Shown: piece by piece, positions 6,832 to 7,356 of the stretch
How positions within the stretch are numbered: the first letter of the stretch is position 1
Layout: every line of letters begins with the position of its first letter
Assembly (NCBI GenBank): GCA_027353565.1
Contig: DAIEHO010000074.1
Coordinates: 1 to 7,356, forward strand
DNA: 7,356 nt
Reading direction: 5' to 3'
Source: Propionibacteriaceae bacterium
GTDB lineage: Bacteria > Actinomycetota > Actinomycetes > Propionibacteriales > Propionibacteriaceae
The notes under the pieces: generated by a model
Seen by the model: only the letters and a program-made list of their open reading frames with translations
What the model was told of the DNA's origin: nothing
The model's database searches: none
Made by a program: the position numbers and the translations under genes

Positions 6832-6849
6832 GAGCCTCACGCGTGGCTC
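6832..6849 (+). terminator. possible weak hairpin terminator after the fol operon
   Basis: GAGCC (6832-6836) and GGCTC (6845-6849) form a 5-bp GC-rich stem with an 8-base loop, starting 3 bases after the DUF3180 stop. No T-tract follows. Actinobacterial terminators often lack one, but the stem is short, so this is only a candidate. Confidence 0.25.
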
Positions 6850-6862
6850 CGACCGTCCGTCA

Positions 6863-6868
6863 TACGCT
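6863..6868 (+). promoter_or_regulatory. -10 element suggesting a leaderless transcript
   Basis: TACGCT fits TANNNT and ends 7 bases before the GTG at 6876, so transcription would start at or next to the start codon. No Shine-Dalgarno sequence precedes the GTG, which is what a leaderless actinobacterial mRNA looks like. No recognisable -35 at 16-19 bp. Confidence 0.45.
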
Positions 6869-6875
6869 GACGCGC

Positions 6876-7356
6876 GTGACTTCCCCACAACGTTCACAAC
6901 CGGTCTCACCGCATCGTCGCCTGTCGGAGGTGTCGCTGGCGGTCGGCAGCGCTTTCGCTCTCTCCTCCTTGTTCGGCAGCATCTGGTTCGGCCGGCTGGG
7001 GATCGTCGTCCTCGCCTTCGCCGCTGTGGTGGCCGTACGCGCGGCCTGGCAGGAGGTCGTCGACGTCAAGCTCGAGGGCCATGGGCAGCTGCTCTCGGCG
7101 GAGAACCGGCATCAGGAGCTCCTGTTCGAGACGCGTCAGTCGGCCACCATCGTCCGTGAGGTGCTGCGCAAGCGGAACGGCGTGCTGGCGGAGACGCTGA
7201 CCTCCACGCGCACCGATCTGGCCGCGACCCGTTCGGAGGTCATCCAGCGCAACAAGCTCATCGCCGATCAGCTGCGCGTCCTGTCCACGCTGAGGGGCGA
7301 CCTTGTCGCCGCGCGCATCGAGCGGGACGAGCTGGCGGGCGACGTCGCCGCGCTCG
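6876..7356 (+). CDS. two-TM protein with long cytoplasmic coiled coil, 3'-partial
   Basis: The frame is open from GTG 6876 to the window end (160 complete codons; the stop is outside). A polar, basic N-terminus (1-17) precedes two hydrophobic segments at about 18-34 and 40-57. After these comes a long charged, heptad-like helical region rich in Leu, Glu, Arg and Gln from about 60 to at least 160, a likely coiled coil. It has normal high-GC codon bias and no internal stop, so it is a real gene. Its place after folK-DUF3180 and its architecture match the gene at that position in mycobacteria (the Rv3604c type, which I associate with DUF6779); the match is by position and layout, not alignment. 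Function is unknown; coiled coils on a membrane anchor suggest an oligomeric or scaffolding role. An in-frame GTG at 6843 is an alternative start but lies upstream of the -10 candidate. Confidence 0.8.
   Translation, partial: MTSPQRSQPVSPHRRLSEVSLAVGSAFALSSLFGSIWFGRLGIVVLAFAAVVAVRAAWQEVVDVKLEGHGQLLSAENRHQELLFETRQSATIVREVLRKRNGVLAETLTSTRTDLAATRSEVIQRNKLIADQLRVLSTLRGDLVAARIERDELAGDVAAL

Overview
The window is a 7.36 kb piece of a high-GC actinobacterial chromosome. This is supported by strongly GC-biased third codon positions, GTG starts, TANNNT-type -10 candidates, and the classical actinobacterial gene order hpt - ftsH - folE - folP - folB - folK - DUF3180 - coiled-coil membrane protein. Protein signatures, such as the HWR motif in FolP, point to Actinomycetota. 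A Propionibacteriales/Nocardioidaceae-like source is possible but cannot be proven from the sequence. I see no insertion sequence, phage gene, CRISPR array, tRNA or rRNA. This looks like core chromosome.

Layout. Bases 2-550 (+) hold the purine-salvage gene hpt, cut at its 5' end by the window edge. Bases 553-1734 (-) hold a membrane-anchored, secreted protein of the phosphodiester glycosidase (NAGPA) family, convergent with hpt and with only 2 bp between the two stop codons. Bases 1735-1958 are a divergent control region. It carries a minus-strand promoter candidate overlapping a short palindrome, a plus-strand -10 candidate, and the ftsH ribosome binding site. Bases 1959-6829 (+) are a tightly packed unit of ftsH, folE, folP, folB, folK and a DUF3180 membrane protein. 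All junctions are overlaps or a 1-bp gap, so the genes are probably co-transcribed and translationally coupled. From 6876 to the window end a two-TM coiled-coil protein begins, with its own possible leaderless promoter, and runs off the edge.

Function. FolE, FolB, FolK and FolP form a nearly complete set for the pterin branch and dihydropteroate step of folate synthesis (GTP to dihydroneopterin triphosphate, then dihydroneopterin to 6-hydroxymethyl-dihydropterin, its pyrophosphate, and dihydropteroate). FtsH is the membrane AAA+ zinc protease. Hpt returns hypoxanthine/guanine to nucleotides and so sustains the GTP pool that FolE draws on.

The least ordinary element is the antisense glycosidase-family gene between hpt and ftsH, with a divergent family motif and its own operator-like upstream region. 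The rest is a conserved housekeeping cluster, and I found no clear evidence of a novel multi-gene system.
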